Positions 46,590 through 55,888 of a stretch of 64,000 bases of DNA are shown here, one piece after another. The DNA lies in NCBI GenBank assembly GCA_964544155.1, contig CAZJAH010000004.1, positions 62,001 to 126,000 on the forward strand, in the 5' to 3' direction. Below the pieces are notes generated by a model. It made no database searches and was not told the origin of the DNA. It worked only from the letters and a program-made list of their open reading frames with translations. The stretch's first letter is position 1; the number at the start of each line of letters is the position of its first letter. This DNA is from CAZJAH01 sp964544155 (lineage in GTDB: Bacteria > Bacteroidota > Ignavibacteria > Kapaibacteriales > UBA2268). The position numbers and the translations under genes were made by a program.

Positions 46590-47903
46590 TTATGTTCCCG
46601 CCTTGTAATCACTAATATAGTGAAGCTGTTCGGGAGTTAATTTATCCAGTTTTGTCCCCATCATTTCGAGCTTTGTCTTAGCGATGTATTCATCCTGCTC
46701 TTCGGGCAGGTCGATAACTTCGTTAGGAAGTTTTTCGCCTGCTTTGTGCTTTTCTAGCAAGAGCAGATGTGACATAAATTGATTTGCGAAGGACATATCC
46801 ATTACCTCTGAGGGATGGCCTTCAGCAGCGGCAAGGTTTACGAGCCGTCCCTGGGCCAGAACGAAAATCTTTTTACCGTTTTTAAGAGTATATTCTTCGC
46901 AGTTATTCCTGATCTGACGTTTTGATTCGGTTATCTCTTCAAGGTCTTTCAGGTTAATTTCTGCGTCGTAGTGGCCTGTATTACAAACAATGGCGCCGTC
47001 TTTCATGCTTTCGAAATGGCGTTTAACGATAACGTCCTTAACTCCCGTAGCTGTAACGAATATATCTCCGACCTTTGCTGCTTCGTCCATTGTCATTGCT
47101 TCATGGCCTTCAAGTGTAGCTTTTAGAGCTGCAGTCGGCTTAACTTCCGTGATAATCGAATTGGCTCCGAGGCCTTTTGCCCTTTTTGCAACACCTGAAC
47201 CGCAATGCCCGTGGCCGGCTACAACGAAGTTCTTACCTGCTATAAGCACTGATGTAGCCCTGAGGATACCGTCAATCGTCGATTGTCCTGTACCGTAAAC
47301 GTTATCAAAATCCCACTTGGTTTCAGCGTCGTTCACCGCCATAACGGGATAGTAGAGAGCGTTAGATTTTGCCCTTGCGCGGAGCCTCTGTATGCCGGTG
47401 GTGGTTTCTTCCGTGCCTCCGATTACGTATTCGCGGGCCATCTGCTCATGATTTTCGTGCATAGTATTGATCAGGTCGCATCCGTCATCTAGTGTCAGAT
47501 GGGGTTTCTGGTCAATAGTCCTTTCAATGCACCAGTAAAAATCTTCGTGATTGGCGTACCACGCAAAGATTGAAATACCGTCTGCCGCGAGCGCTGCTGC
47601 TACAGCATCATGGGTTGAAAGGGGGTTACATCCCGACCATGTTACTTTGGCGCCTGCTGCTTCGAGAGTTTTGATAAGCACGGCGGTTTCTTTGGTAACA
47701 TGCAGGCAGCCTGCAATGGTATAGCCTTCAAAGGGCCTGGTTTTACTGTATTTTTCTCTCAGGTTCATGAGCACGGGCATTCTGGATTCTGCCCAGTCAA
47801 TAAGCCTTTTGCCTTCGTCGGCAAGCGATATATCTCTTACGCAATACTGTCCCGGTACTTCGGAAAAATTGCCTGTCGCTTTTTTGGGTGGATAATCAGC
47901 CAT
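46590..47903 (-). CDS. ahcY: Adenosylhomocysteinase
   Basis: A 437-residue NAD-dependent enzyme that hydrolyses S-adenosylhomocysteine to adenosine and homocysteine, closing the methylation cycle. Motifs: 'PFEGYTIAGCLHVTKET' (~57), 'GCNPLSTHDAVAAAL' (~87), NAD-binding 'GHGHCGSGVAKRAKGLGA' (~232) and 'CNTGHYDAEI' (~312). The length fits the shorter bacterial form without the 40-residue insertion. metK ends 22 bases upstream, so SAM production and SAH removal are co-transcribed. Confidence 0.95.
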   Translation of the reverse strand: MADYPPKKATGNFSEVPGQYCVRDISLADEGKRLIDWAESRMPVLMNLREKYSKTRPFEGYTIAGCLHVTKETAVLIKTLEAAGAKVTWSGCNPLSTHDAVAAALAADGISIFAWYANHEDFYWCIERTIDQKPHLTLDDGCDLINTMHENHEQMAREYVIGGTEETTTGIQRLRARAKSNALYYPVMAVNDAETKWDFDNVYGTGQSTIDGILRATSVLIAGKNFVVAGHGHCGSGVAKRAKGLGANSIITEVKPTAALKATLEGHEAMTMDEAAKVGDIFVTATGVKDVIVKRHFESMKDGAIVCNTGHYDAEINLKDLEEITESKRQIRNNCEEYTLKNGKKIFVLAQGRLVNLAAAEGHPSEVMDMSFANQFMSHLLLLEKHKAGEKLPNEVIDLPEEQDEYIAKTKLEMMGTKLDKLTPEQLHYISDYKAGT

Positions 47904-47925
47904 AATATTTTTTTCCTTTACTTTA

Positions 47926-49074
47926 TCATCCGAAATGTTTCTTTAAATCATCAACTAAATCAAGTTTTTCCCATGGGAATTCATCTCTTCCGAAATGCCC
48001 GTAAGCGGCCGTAGGCCTGTAAATGGGTTTTCTCAGGTTAAATCGTTCGATTATGCCTGAAGGAGTCAGTTCAAAATGTTTATGAATATATTCAGCAATC
48101 TCATGATCGGTTTTTTTCGAACTTCCGCGAGTATCCAGGTGTATGGATATCGGGTCTTTCACGCCTATAGCGTATGACAGCTGTATCGTACATTCTTTAG
48201 CTATTTCCGCCGCAACGATATTCTTTGCGATATGACGCGCGGCGTAAGCTCCCGAACGGTCTACTTTCGTGGGGTCTTTCCCCGAAAAAGCGCCACCGCC
48301 GTGAGGGGCTCTACCGCCGTAAGTATCTACAATGATCTTTCTGCCGGTAAGGCCTGTATCGCCATGCGGCCCTCCGATTACGAATTTTCCGGTAGGGTTT
48401 ACATGGTATTTCGTATTCTTATCCAGGTATTTTCCCGGAATAATTTCATTTATAACATATTTAAGCAGGTCTTCTTTTATTTGCTCCTGGGTTACGTCTT
48501 CATCATGCTGTGTGGAGATAACAACCGTATCTACCCTGACAATTTCATCATTATCATTATACTCTATGGTAACCTGCGATTTAGCGTCCGGCCTCAGATA
48601 GGGCATGAGTTGGTTATCATTTTTTCTTATATCGGCAAGCTTCTGTACCAGTTTATGGGCGTACATCAGCGGGGCCGGCATCAGCTCAGGGGTTTCATTG
48701 CAGGCATACCCGAACATAATGCCCTGATCTCCTGCGCCGCCTGTTTCCACACCCTGCCATATATCCTGGCTTTGGTGATTGATTACGTTTACAACAGAGC
48801 AGGATTCCGAGTCGAACCTGTAACCTGCCTTTGTATATCCTATATCCTTTATGACGCCCCTGACTATAGTCTGAAGATCAATATAAGTATCGGTAGTGAT
48901 CTCGCCGCCAACGACGATCATACCTGTGCTGGCGAAACATTCGCAAGCCACGCGGCTGTAGGGATCGTCTTTGAGCATGGCGTCAAGCACCGCGTCTGAC
49001 ACCTGATCGCATATCTTGTCGGGGTGCCCTTCAGATACCGATTCTGAGGTAAAGAAATAGTTATGTTTTTTCAT
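47926..49074 (-). CDS. metK: S-adenosylmethionine synthetase
   Basis: A ~382-residue enzyme making SAM from methionine and ATP. Motifs: 'FTSESVSEGHPDKICDQVSDA' (split by me into SESVSEGHPDK and DQVSDA), 'GAGDQGIMFGYA' (~120) and the P-loop-like 'GGGAFSGKDPTKVDRS' (~260). Start taken at 49074 (MKKHNYFF...), where the family begins and AGGA lies ~10 bases upstream; the longer ATG at 49167 would overlap the preceding gene. No SAM riboswitch is seen: only 25 bases separate it from the upstream stop. Confidence 0.95.
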   Translation of the reverse strand: MKKHNYFFTSESVSEGHPDKICDQVSDAVLDAMLKDDPYSRVACECFASTGMIVVGGEITTDTYIDLQTIVRGVIKDIGYTKAGYRFDSESCSVVNVINHQSQDIWQGVETGGAGDQGIMFGYACNETPELMPAPLMYAHKLVQKLADIRKNDNQLMPYLRPDAKSQVTIEYNDNDEIVRVDTVVISTQHDEDVTQEQIKEDLLKYVINEIIPGKYLDKNTKYHVNPTGKFVIGGPHGDTGLTGRKIIVDTYGGRAPHGGGAFSGKDPTKVDRSGAYAARHIAKNIVAAEIAKECTIQLSYAIGVKDPISIHLDTRGSSKKTDHEIAEYIHKHFELTPSGIIERFNLRKPIYRPTAAYGHFGRDEFPWEKLDLVDDLKKHFG

Positions 49075-49099
49075 TCGTATGTATCCTGTCAAAAATAGA

Positions 49100-50080
49100 T
49101 TAACTTCTGTCAATTTCGCTTGAGCTGCCCACATTGAAGCTGTGGAAATGCCCATTAACAATGGCATGATTGCCGATTATCGATTTTTCCAGCAAAGAAA
49201 GCGACACATTCGCTCCGTTGCTTAATATGGAATTGCGCACTATGCTGTCCTGTACGCGTCCGCCATCGGCAACTGTTACATAAGGCCCGACAACTGAGTT
49301 GACAATTTTGGCATCGGGAGCAATATGGCAGGGCGGTATAATCACAGAGCCTTCAATTTTATATTCTTTAGGGAATTTATCGAGAAGGTAGCGGTTTGTG
49401 CTCAGCAGGGTTTCGCGTTTGCCGCAGTCGTACCAGCCTTCTACCCTGAATGTTTTGAATTTTTCGCCTTTTTCGATCATTATTTGCAGAGCGTCTGTGA
49501 GCTGATATTCGCCTCTGGTTTTAATGTCTTTAACTATCAGATCCTCAAGGCTTTCTCTAAGCAGAACCGGGTTAGTGATATAATAAATGCCAACCAGCGC
49601 GAGCTTTGAAATAGGTTCTTCGGGCTTTTCTACCATCCTGGTAACGTTTCCGTCGTCATCAAGCAAAACTACTCCGAACCTTCTCTGATCTTCAACTTTT
49701 TTTACTCCGAGAGAGCTGCCGCCGGATATACGGGCAAGGCTCAGGTCAACATCAAATACTGTATCGCCGAGAATTATCATCAATGGGTCATTGCCGAATG
49801 TGTCTCTGGCAGACCAGATAGCATGGCCGAGGCCTTTGGCTTCTTCCTGCTCAACAAAATCGACTTCCATATCGGAGTATCTTTCTTTAACGAAATCGAT
49901 GACCATCTCTCCCATATAGCCGTAAACTATCGAGGCTTTTTTAATTCCCTGCTCTTTGAGCGCATCGAGTATGTGTGCTAAAATCGGTTTGCCTGCTACG
50001 TTAAGTAATACTTTTGGCAATGTGTAAGTATGGGGGCGCAATCTTGTTCCTACTCCTGCTACCGGAATTACTGCTCTCAT
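49100..50080 (-). CDS. NDP-sugar pyrophosphorylase (RmlA-like nucleotidyltransferase)
   Basis: A 326-residue enzyme that makes nucleotide sugars from NTP and sugar-1-phosphate. The N-terminal signature 'GVGTRLRPHTYTLPKVLL' and 'EQEEAKGLGHAIW', 'MIILGDTVFD' belong to the sugar nucleotidyltransferase superfamily. Residues ~245-320 form a left-handed beta-helix ('IPPCHIAPDAKIVNSVVGP'). It may be a glucose-1-phosphate or other hexose-1-phosphate enzyme for polysaccharide; specificity cannot be read by eye. It is first in a four-gene run with metK, ahcY and thpR. Confidence 0.85.
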   Translation of the reverse strand: MRAVIPVAGVGTRLRPHTYTLPKVLLNVAGKPILAHILDALKEQGIKKASIVYGYMGEMVIDFVKERYSDMEVDFVEQEEAKGLGHAIWSARDTFGNDPLMIILGDTVFDVDLSLARISGGSSLGVKKVEDQRRFGVVLLDDDGNVTRMVEKPEEPISKLALVGIYYITNPVLLRESLEDLIVKDIKTRGEYQLTDALQIMIEKGEKFKTFRVEGWYDCGKRETLLSTNRYLLDKFPKEYKIEGSVIIPPCHIAPDAKIVNSVVGPYVTVADGGRVQDSIVRNSILSNGANVSLSLLEKSIIGNHAIVNGHFHSFNVGSSSEIDRS

Positions 50081-50381
50081 AATGATTTCTTATTTTATTT
50101 TGAAAAACTTAGGAATACCAAAAATACGATTTATTGCTCTTATAAAAAAAAGCTAACTGGATATGTAACGAAAAGATGGCCTTTCAATTTGAAATATTCA
50201 GGAAATTGATGAGATGAATGAATAAGGAGGAGTTTGGCCGCTCAAAGCAGCAAAAAGCGAGGAGCATAAGGATTCATCACGTAAAGGCGCAAAAAGTGCG
50301 GCTATAAATTGCCGCGCGCATATTACCTGATATTTGGAAAATATTTTATTTAGTCATTTAATTGACTGTTTCCGGTTCAAC
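50081..50381. other. Gene-free stretch with a GC-rich hairpin
   Basis: No ORF is supported. GTGCGGC (50296-50302) pairs with GCCGCGC (50311-50317, one G-T pair). Just upstream is a repetitive A/G-rich stretch with 'CACGTAAAGGCGCAAAAAG', similar in feel to the 'CGCAAAG' intergenic repeats of many FCB genomes. It follows the remnant of a DUF262 gene and may mark a deletion site. Confidence 0.3.
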
Positions 50382-50684
50382 TTATTTCGGCAATTCGCCG
50401 TTTATGATTTTTTCAATTTTTTCTATATCCTGCGCTAATTTACTTTCTAAACCGGACGAATACCTGAATCCTAATGAATTTCTTAGTGACCTTAATCTTT
50501 CTTTAGTCCTCCAGTAAATGAAGGTTCCGATCGGGTATCCTTTAATGATACTGTCTAATAGCTTTGCTGAAGACTAAGAATCCCAAACAAATTTTCTTTG
50601 AAATTGCGGAATTTTTACCTTGCCTTTTTCAATTTCGCCAATTAGGTCAGAATAATTGACGGAGATATTTTCTGAGGATGTCAT
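50382..50684 (-). pseudogene. Broken DUF262 (GmrSD-type) N-terminal fragment
   Basis: Reading minus from ATG 50684 gives 'DLIGEIEKGKVKIPQFQRKFVWDS', then an in-frame amber stop (50574-50576), then 'LLDSIIKGYPIGTFIYWRTKERL', and ends at a stop at 50382. The block 'IPqFQR.fvW' followed by 'LLdSI..gyPiG....W' is the start of DUF262, the ParB/Srx-like domain of GmrSD-type and related nucleases. The downstream 'DGQQR' catalytic block is missing. So there is both a nonsense codon and a truncation: a decayed defence or modification-dependent nuclease gene. The last ~30 residues do not match and may be foreign sequence fused at the deletion. Confidence 0.75.
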
Positions 50685-50737
50685 AATTATTTATAGTAAT
50701 TTTTGGAATATAATTTGGCTGGTAAAATAAAATGGCC

Positions 50738-51076
50738 TTAATAATCCAAGCCTTTTTCTTTTAGTAAACGCATTTTATGATCGATTTTGGATAGCTTTTG
50801 CGATACTGCTTTGCCAAGGTCTATTCCGCGAGAATTGGAATAATTCATTAGCGCGATGAATACATCGGCAGCTTCATCGGCAAGAGCGTCATGCGGTATC
50901 TCTTTACCTTTCCATTTCTTTTTTTCGAGGTTTGCCAGTTCTCCCGCCTCGCCGTTTAATTCGAGGCAGAAGAACTCGCCTGTCCTTTCAGGAAAAAAAG
51001 CTTTCTGATAATTATCAAAAGCCTGCTGTAAGTTATTTAAGGAATCATTGGATAATTCCTGCAACTTCTTAGCCAT
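50738..51076 (-). CDS. MazG-like nucleotide pyrophosphohydrolase
   Basis: A 112-residue all-alpha NTP pyrophosphohydrolase. Metal-binding acidic residues sit in 'LELNGEAGELANLEKKKW' (~38-55) and 'LADEAADVFIALMNY' (~66-80), the E..E/E..D pattern of MazG/dUTPase-like proteins. It probably removes pyrophosphate from aberrant or excess NTPs. The upstream regulator ends one base away, so the two are coupled, although no direct functional relation is known. Confidence 0.75.
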   Translation of the reverse strand: MAKKLQELSNDSLNNLQQAFDNYQKAFFPERTGEFFCLELNGEAGELANLEKKKWKGKEIPHDALADEAADVFIALMNYSNSRGIDLGKAVSQKLSKIDHKMRLLKEKGLDY

Positions 51077-51077
51077 A

Positions 51078-51776
51078 TTAATCTTTCGATCTGTCTTCTT
51101 CTTCGCTTGTTTCTCTCATTCTATATCCGACCCCTCTTATACTCTGAATTAAGGGTTTTGTGTCGTCGGATTCGATTTTTGACCTAAGCCTTTTGATATA
51201 AACATCGATTATGTTTGATTCCGGATCGAAATTATGCTTCCACACATGCTGTGTAATGGTACTTCTGCTGAGTATCCTGTTTTTGTTTCTCATAAGATAT
51301 TCAAGCAGCGCGTATTCCTTAGTTGTAAGCTCAATTTCTTTACCGAACCTGTAAGCGAGGTGTGAAACCGTATCGAGCGTTAGATCACCGCAGCGGAGTT
51401 TGGTTGATTTTTCAGGGCTTGATCTCCTGAGTATCGATCTGAGCCTTGCTGCCAGTTCTTCAAAGCTGAAAGGCTTAGGCAGGTAATCATCAGCTCCGAG
51501 GTCCAGGCCTTCTACTCTGTCTTCAGTGGTTCCGCGTGCCGTGAGCATAAGAATAGGTGTAGATACTCCGGAATCTCTTAATTCTTTTAATACTGTAAAG
51601 CCGTCTTTTCCGGGAAGCATAACATCAAGCAAAATAGCGTCAAAGTGGTTGTTCATTGCCATATCAAGGCCTGTGATACCGTCGGACGCGGTTTCGACTA
51701 TATATCTTTCCTCTTCGAGGCCGTGCTTTATAAAATTAGCCACCTTTCGCTCATCTTCAACAACAAGTATTCTCAT
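51078..51776 (-). CDS. OmpR/PhoB-family response regulator
   Basis: A 232-residue transcription regulator. Receiver domain residues 1-120: 'VVEDER', phospho-acceptor Asp51 in 'AILLDVMLPG', 'LTARG', Lys in 'YLPKPF' (~101). A winged-helix DNA-binding domain occupies ~128-222 ('LTTKEYALLEYLMRN', 'VDVYIKRLRSKI', 'IRGVGYRM'; the stretch is given in parts). It looks like CopR/CusR-type regulators. No sensor kinase lies beside it, so its partner is elsewhere. It is one base from the MazG-like gene. Confidence 0.92.
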   Translation of the reverse strand: MRILVVEDERKVANFIKHGLEEERYIVETASDGITGLDMAMNNHFDAILLDVMLPGKDGFTVLKELRDSGVSTPILMLTARGTTEDRVEGLDLGADDYLPKPFSFEELAARLRSILRRSSPEKSTKLRCGDLTLDTVSHLAYRFGKEIELTTKEYALLEYLMRNKNRILSRSTITQHVWKHNFDPESNIIDVYIKRLRSKIESDDTKPLIQSIRGVGYRMRETSEEEDRSKD

Positions 51777-51820
51777 CTTAATTATTCTCCCTGAACAAAA
51801 TACAAATTTATTATTATTAA

Positions 51821-54808
51821 TTATTTCCTGACGAATACGGGGTATACTTCTTTCATTCCGTTTGATAATTCCAACATAAGGTAGTAAAGCCCGTTCGCCG
51901 CGAGTGCGCCATTAGCCAGCCTCCCATCCCATTTATCGCAATAAGCTGTTTGGGGGTTCCTAAGCTGGTTCTTAACCGGTTCGGCTACCAAATTATTCGC
52001 CTGATCAAAAATTTTCAAATTGACGCTGGTTTCTTCGGGTACGCTATAAACAACTTCCAGATCCTGCAGGCCTGCCCTGACCGGATTTGGAGCAACGATT
52101 TCAATAAATCGCGGCTTATAATCGCCCAAAACAGTATCAGTTCTGACACATGAATTTTCGCAGCAAAATCTCATTACTATCTGCGGTGGCAGATTAAGTG
52201 GAATTTGCCATAAGTAACCTCCTTCATTCATTCTTACAGATGTAATAAAGGTAAAAGTATTGCCAAAATCTGTAGAAACTGAAATTGTTATTGTATCGCA
52301 TAAGTATTCTACGCTGCTTAAATCCCATAAAAATTCCTTGGTGGGACAGGCTGTAAGCGATGTATCGAAGCTTACCGGAAGTCTCGCGGGCCTGATTACA
52401 GCTCCATGTGATATTGAAGAATCCTTATAAATACCAGCAAAAGCAAAAGTACGGAACAATATAAGGCTGTCAGCGTCGGGAGCTGTGCAGTTGAACAGGT
52501 CAACGCAGGGTATTTCTCCGTTTATGGAATAGTTGTCAAGCCCTTCAGTTACCGTGGTATCGAGAGTTTCCCATACAATGCCGTCGTAGCTGTACTGCAG
52601 CAAGGCTGTATCCAGGCAGGATACCGTGCCTGTCAGCTCAATAGTTTCCCCCACGGTATATTCATTATTAAGGGGCGGATCGGCTGTTATAAATGGCAGC
52701 CTGAAGTTTAGCACTGTTGTGGTATCGAATACCTGCATTCCTCCGAATGAACTTTCAACTATAAATTTTCCTTCAAGGCCGTAAATAGAGCTGTCAACCA
52801 CAACATTATACGTCATGGTGTCGCGGTCATTATGTATGCCTTCAGCTATGCTTATCGGTTCAAGCGGAAGCGGGCCGCCTCCGGAATATCTTATAAAATT
52901 AATATCTACCCTTTCAGTGCCTCTGATCTTATTTACCCATTCGATCTCCACGGTATCGCCCGAGCAGTATTCTTCGGGCGGATCCATGTAATCAATTGGA
53001 TGAGTTACATCGATAGTATTTTTATTAATAGTACCAAAGACATAAGTGCTGTCGTAGGTTGTTACGATTATATCATTTCTGCCGTCGCCTTCAAGATCAG
53101 CAATTGCAACTGAAGAAATTGTCTCATTAAAAAATTCGTGGCTGAATAATGTATCGAATGGATTTCCCAGTCTGAATTCATTAGAAGCATAATCGCGCAT
53201 TTTCATAATCATTATTGTGGAGCCGTCCACTATGATTATTTCGTCTTTTCCGTCATCGCCGTTATCAAGATCGTTTACTGCTGCTACCCAGCCGTTTATC
53301 CGCTGTGTGGCAATTGTATCGAAAGGAAAAAGGAAAGAATTCGGCGGCGATGGCTTTTCAATGATTGTACCCGAATTATATCTCATAACCATAAGCCTGC
53401 TTCCCGGTACGGCAAAATCAGCTGATGACTGCGACAGGATTATTTCATTGCCCGGATTATTCGGGTAGTATTCCTGCCAGCTGTTATCGGAATTGCCGTC
53501 AACATTTCCGACAGCAACCGACCAGTAGTGGTTAGTATCACCCGTGAACGGCGGTTCAATTGGATCACCGACAAATGTCAGAGGGTCGCCATTGGCATCG
53601 AACAAATGTAACCTCGAGCGTCCGTTTGAGCCATCTATACCTTTATATTCTTCTGCTACAAGCATAAATAGGCTGTCATTGCTCCCCTCGTCTCCAATAT
53701 TTAAAAAATAGGGGGTTATCCTCGGTCGGCTGTCTTCGGAAACCCACGCGGAGAAATCAAAGGGGAAGAAACTTTCATTTATCGCGTTTCCGCTGATATC
53801 AAATCCAAATAAATATGGCCTGTCGGCAACTGTTGAAGCGGTAACGGGATTATCCACCAGAATATCCAGGCCGGGTGTAGGATAGCTGGGAAGCAGTATT
53901 GCTTCATTGCCCGGGGCTATCGGGGTGAATGAAGGCTGTGCGGAATTTACTTCGGGGCCTAAGGTTATTCTGTAATCTAAGTCATCACCCAGGTCCGGCA
54001 TAGGAAAGGAGGAGAGCATGTTTTCGGTATTAAACAATGTTATGCCTCTAAGCACGGGCACAGGTATGTCAGTCGGATCGGGAACAACGGGACTTGACAT
54101 ATTAAGTAATGAATATATTAATATTTCGCCATCTACATTTTTTCCGTAAACAGGCTTAATCGAAGCAAAAATGTTAGGCTCATACACTCTTAGGTCAATT
54201 GCCAGTCTTTTTAAAATATTTATTCTTTCAGAATCATGATTGAATCCGGCTATGTAAGCGTAAGCCAGGCTGTCTTCATGGCGGGGCATTTCCATGGTCT
54301 CGAGCCCGAGTACAAGAGTCGAATTCTGCTGAGCGCCTATTCCCGTGCTAAGGGTATCGAATAATACCGAAATAGCGCTAACACCGGCGGCGTATTCGCC
54401 GGGAATATTTGTTCTCGTAGCAAGCCTGCCGGCGCCGTCGATAATAATGATCTCATCACCCATAACGGCTGCAAGTTCGTTTGGAGTAAAAGGAAAATCA
54501 TCATATAGCTTCGGATTGTCTATGATGTTGCCGATTAGCGGCTGTACATCCCCTGATATAAAGGGGGTTGACCATTTTATAAAAATTGAATCTATACTCT
54601 GCCGGGCCGAAGTATGGACGGTATTTCTGGTTGACTCCGCGTTACCGTTTGGATAAAGCCAGTTTGCAGGGCTGGAATTATTAACCTGCGCGTTCCCTTT
54701 AAATATAGGAAACACGGCAAAACAGACTATAAAAATAATCCCTATATGAAAACCTGATTTTGCCATTTGCGGCTTTAAATCGTTTCGTATTTTTGATTTG
54801 TGAATCAT
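51821..54808 (-). CDS. Large exported FG-GAP/VCBS propeller protein with FlgD-Ig-like C-terminus
   Basis: A 995-residue exported protein. The N-terminus carries a hydrophobic signal ending 'FKGNAQ'; an internal Met at 54766 gives a shorter, more ordinary signal peptide. Integrin-like FG-GAP repeats are visible ('VNDLDNGDDGKDEIIIVDG', 'ADLEGDGRNDIIVTTYD'), giving Ca2+-binding propeller blades. Ig-like domains follow. The last ~95 residues ('APNPVRAGLQDLEVVYSVPEE...WDGRLANGALAANGLYYLML') are a FlgD-Ig/T9SS-type ending. Function is inferred as surface adhesion or matrix. It is divergent from the znu operon. Confidence 0.8.
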   Translation of the reverse strand: MIHKSKIRNDLKPQMAKSGFHIGIIFIVCFAVFPIFKGNAQVNNSSPANWLYPNGNAESTRNTVHTSARQSIDSIFIKWSTPFISGDVQPLIGNIIDNPKLYDDFPFTPNELAAVMGDEIIIIDGAGRLATRTNIPGEYAAGVSAISVLFDTLSTGIGAQQNSTLVLGLETMEMPRHEDSLAYAYIAGFNHDSERINILKRLAIDLRVYEPNIFASIKPVYGKNVDGEILIYSLLNMSSPVVPDPTDIPVPVLRGITLFNTENMLSSFPMPDLGDDLDYRITLGPEVNSAQPSFTPIAPGNEAILLPSYPTPGLDILVDNPVTASTVADRPYLFGFDISGNAINESFFPFDFSAWVSEDSRPRITPYFLNIGDEGSNDSLFMLVAEEYKGIDGSNGRSRLHLFDANGDPLTFVGDPIEPPFTGDTNHYWSVAVGNVDGNSDNSWQEYYPNNPGNEIILSQSSADFAVPGSRLMVMRYNSGTIIEKPSPPNSFLFPFDTIATQRINGWVAAVNDLDNGDDGKDEIIIVDGSTIMIMKMRDYASNEFRLGNPFDTLFSHEFFNETISSVAIADLEGDGRNDIIVTTYDSTYVFGTINKNTIDVTHPIDYMDPPEEYCSGDTVEIEWVNKIRGTERVDINFIRYSGGGPLPLEPISIAEGIHNDRDTMTYNVVVDSSIYGLEGKFIVESSFGGMQVFDTTTVLNFRLPFITADPPLNNEYTVGETIELTGTVSCLDTALLQYSYDGIVWETLDTTVTEGLDNYSINGEIPCVDLFNCTAPDADSLILFRTFAFAGIYKDSSISHGAVIRPARLPVSFDTSLTACPTKEFLWDLSSVEYLCDTITISVSTDFGNTFTFITSVRMNEGGYLWQIPLNLPPQIVMRFCCENSCVRTDTVLGDYKPRFIEIVAPNPVRAGLQDLEVVYSVPEETSVNLKIFDQANNLVAEPVKNQLRNPQTAYCDKWDGRLANGALAANGLYYLMLELSNGMKEVYPVFVRK

Positions 54809-54947
54809 AATACACCACAGTATATATTGAATTTAAGAAATATTTCACAATTATTTAATAAATTAATTCATTTTTTTCTATGAAAGAATATATTTTCCCG
54901 TTAAATTCTAAGCAGAAATTATACCAAATCAATATATTAGGAAAGGA

Positions 54948-55871
54948 ATGTCACCGTTTAAATGGATTTTGTTACTTTTTTCTGTAAGCTTTATTGCCGG
55001 ATGCGAGGCTCGCGGCACCAATAAGGTCGTGGTCACAACCATACACCCCATTGGTGAAATCATTCGCGAGATAGCCGGAACTAAGGCTGAAGTTATCGTA
55101 CTGGCCGAACCCGGCCATTCGCCGCATACGTATCAGCACAAGCCTTCTGACGCCAGAAACGCGAAAATTGCTGACGCGCTTTTTTATGTCAGCGATCATC
55201 TGGACGGATGGGTAGCAGCTCTGGATTCCGATAATAAGATAAGTCTTCTGAATATGCTGCCCGAAGAAAGTATTCTTTATTTTGATGAGCATCATGAACA
55301 CAATGAAGTTCATCATGATCATAGCCACGGAAAAAATGATACTATTAGCCATAAAGAAGAGGAAGTTATTGATCCTCATTTTTGGACTGACCCTTTGACG
55401 GTTAAAGCCATTCTACCGGCAATTGCAGATACGCTCGCGGCAATTGATCCCGATAATGCTGAAATATACAGGGCTAATGCCCGCGCATACGCGAAAAGGC
55501 TGGATATTCTGCACAGGCAGGTAAGTGATATCATTTCGGATGTAAGAGGCAGCAAAGTGTATCTTTTCCATCCTTCATTCAGGTATTTCCTTCAAAGATA
55601 CAAGCTGATATACTCCGGCTCAATAGAACCATCGCCCGGGAAAGAAGCGACTCCTCAAACTATGGCTTTAATAATTGATGATATTAAAGCAAGTGGCGTT
55701 AAAGCTATATTTTCGGAACCCCAGCTTTCTGAAAAGCCCGCCGAGATAGTCTCAGAATCGGCTTTGGTAAATGTGTTTGTACTGGATCCGATAGGCGGAA
55801 CGGAAGGAAAGAACACCTATGCGGATATAATACTCTACAACGCCCGGACTCTGAAGAAAGCGTTGATTTAA
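54948..55871 (+). CDS. znuA: Zinc/manganese ABC transporter substrate-binding lipoprotein, ZnuA-like
   Basis: A 307-residue cluster A-I binding protein. The N-terminal lipobox 'FIAGC' indicates a lipid-anchored periplasmic receptor. Metal ligands include the His in 'PGHSPHTYQ' (~60), the His in 'IDPHFWTDP', 'LFHPSFRYFLQRY' and a late Asp. A His-rich loop (~111-131, 'DEHHEHNEVHHDHSHG') is the hallmark of zinc-specific ZnuA, so Zn2+ rather than Mn2+ is favoured. The start has a good AGGAAAGG site. Three genes follow one another closely: znuA-znuC-znuB. Confidence 0.88.
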   Translation: MSPFKWILLLFSVSFIAGCEARGTNKVVVTTIHPIGEIIREIAGTKAEVIVLAEPGHSPHTYQHKPSDARNAKIADALFYVSDHLDGWVAALDSDNKISLLNMLPEESILYFDEHHEHNEVHHDHSHGKNDTISHKEEEVIDPHFWTDPLTVKAILPAIADTLAAIDPDNAEIYRANARAYAKRLDILHRQVSDIISDVRGSKVYLFHPSFRYFLQRYKLIYSGSIEPSPGKEATPQTMALIIDDIKASGVKAIFSEPQLSEKPAEIVSESALVNVFVLDPIGGTEGKNTYADIILYNARTLKKALI

Positions 55872-55888
55872 ACAGGGATTATATAATT

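Noticed and set aside
49075..49099. SAM or SAH riboswitch upstream of metK/ahcY
   Set aside because: Only 25 and 22 bases separate these genes from their upstream neighbours; no room for an aptamer.
55277..55345. Low-complexity repeat in znuA
   Set aside because: It encodes the normal His-rich zinc loop of ZnuA proteins.
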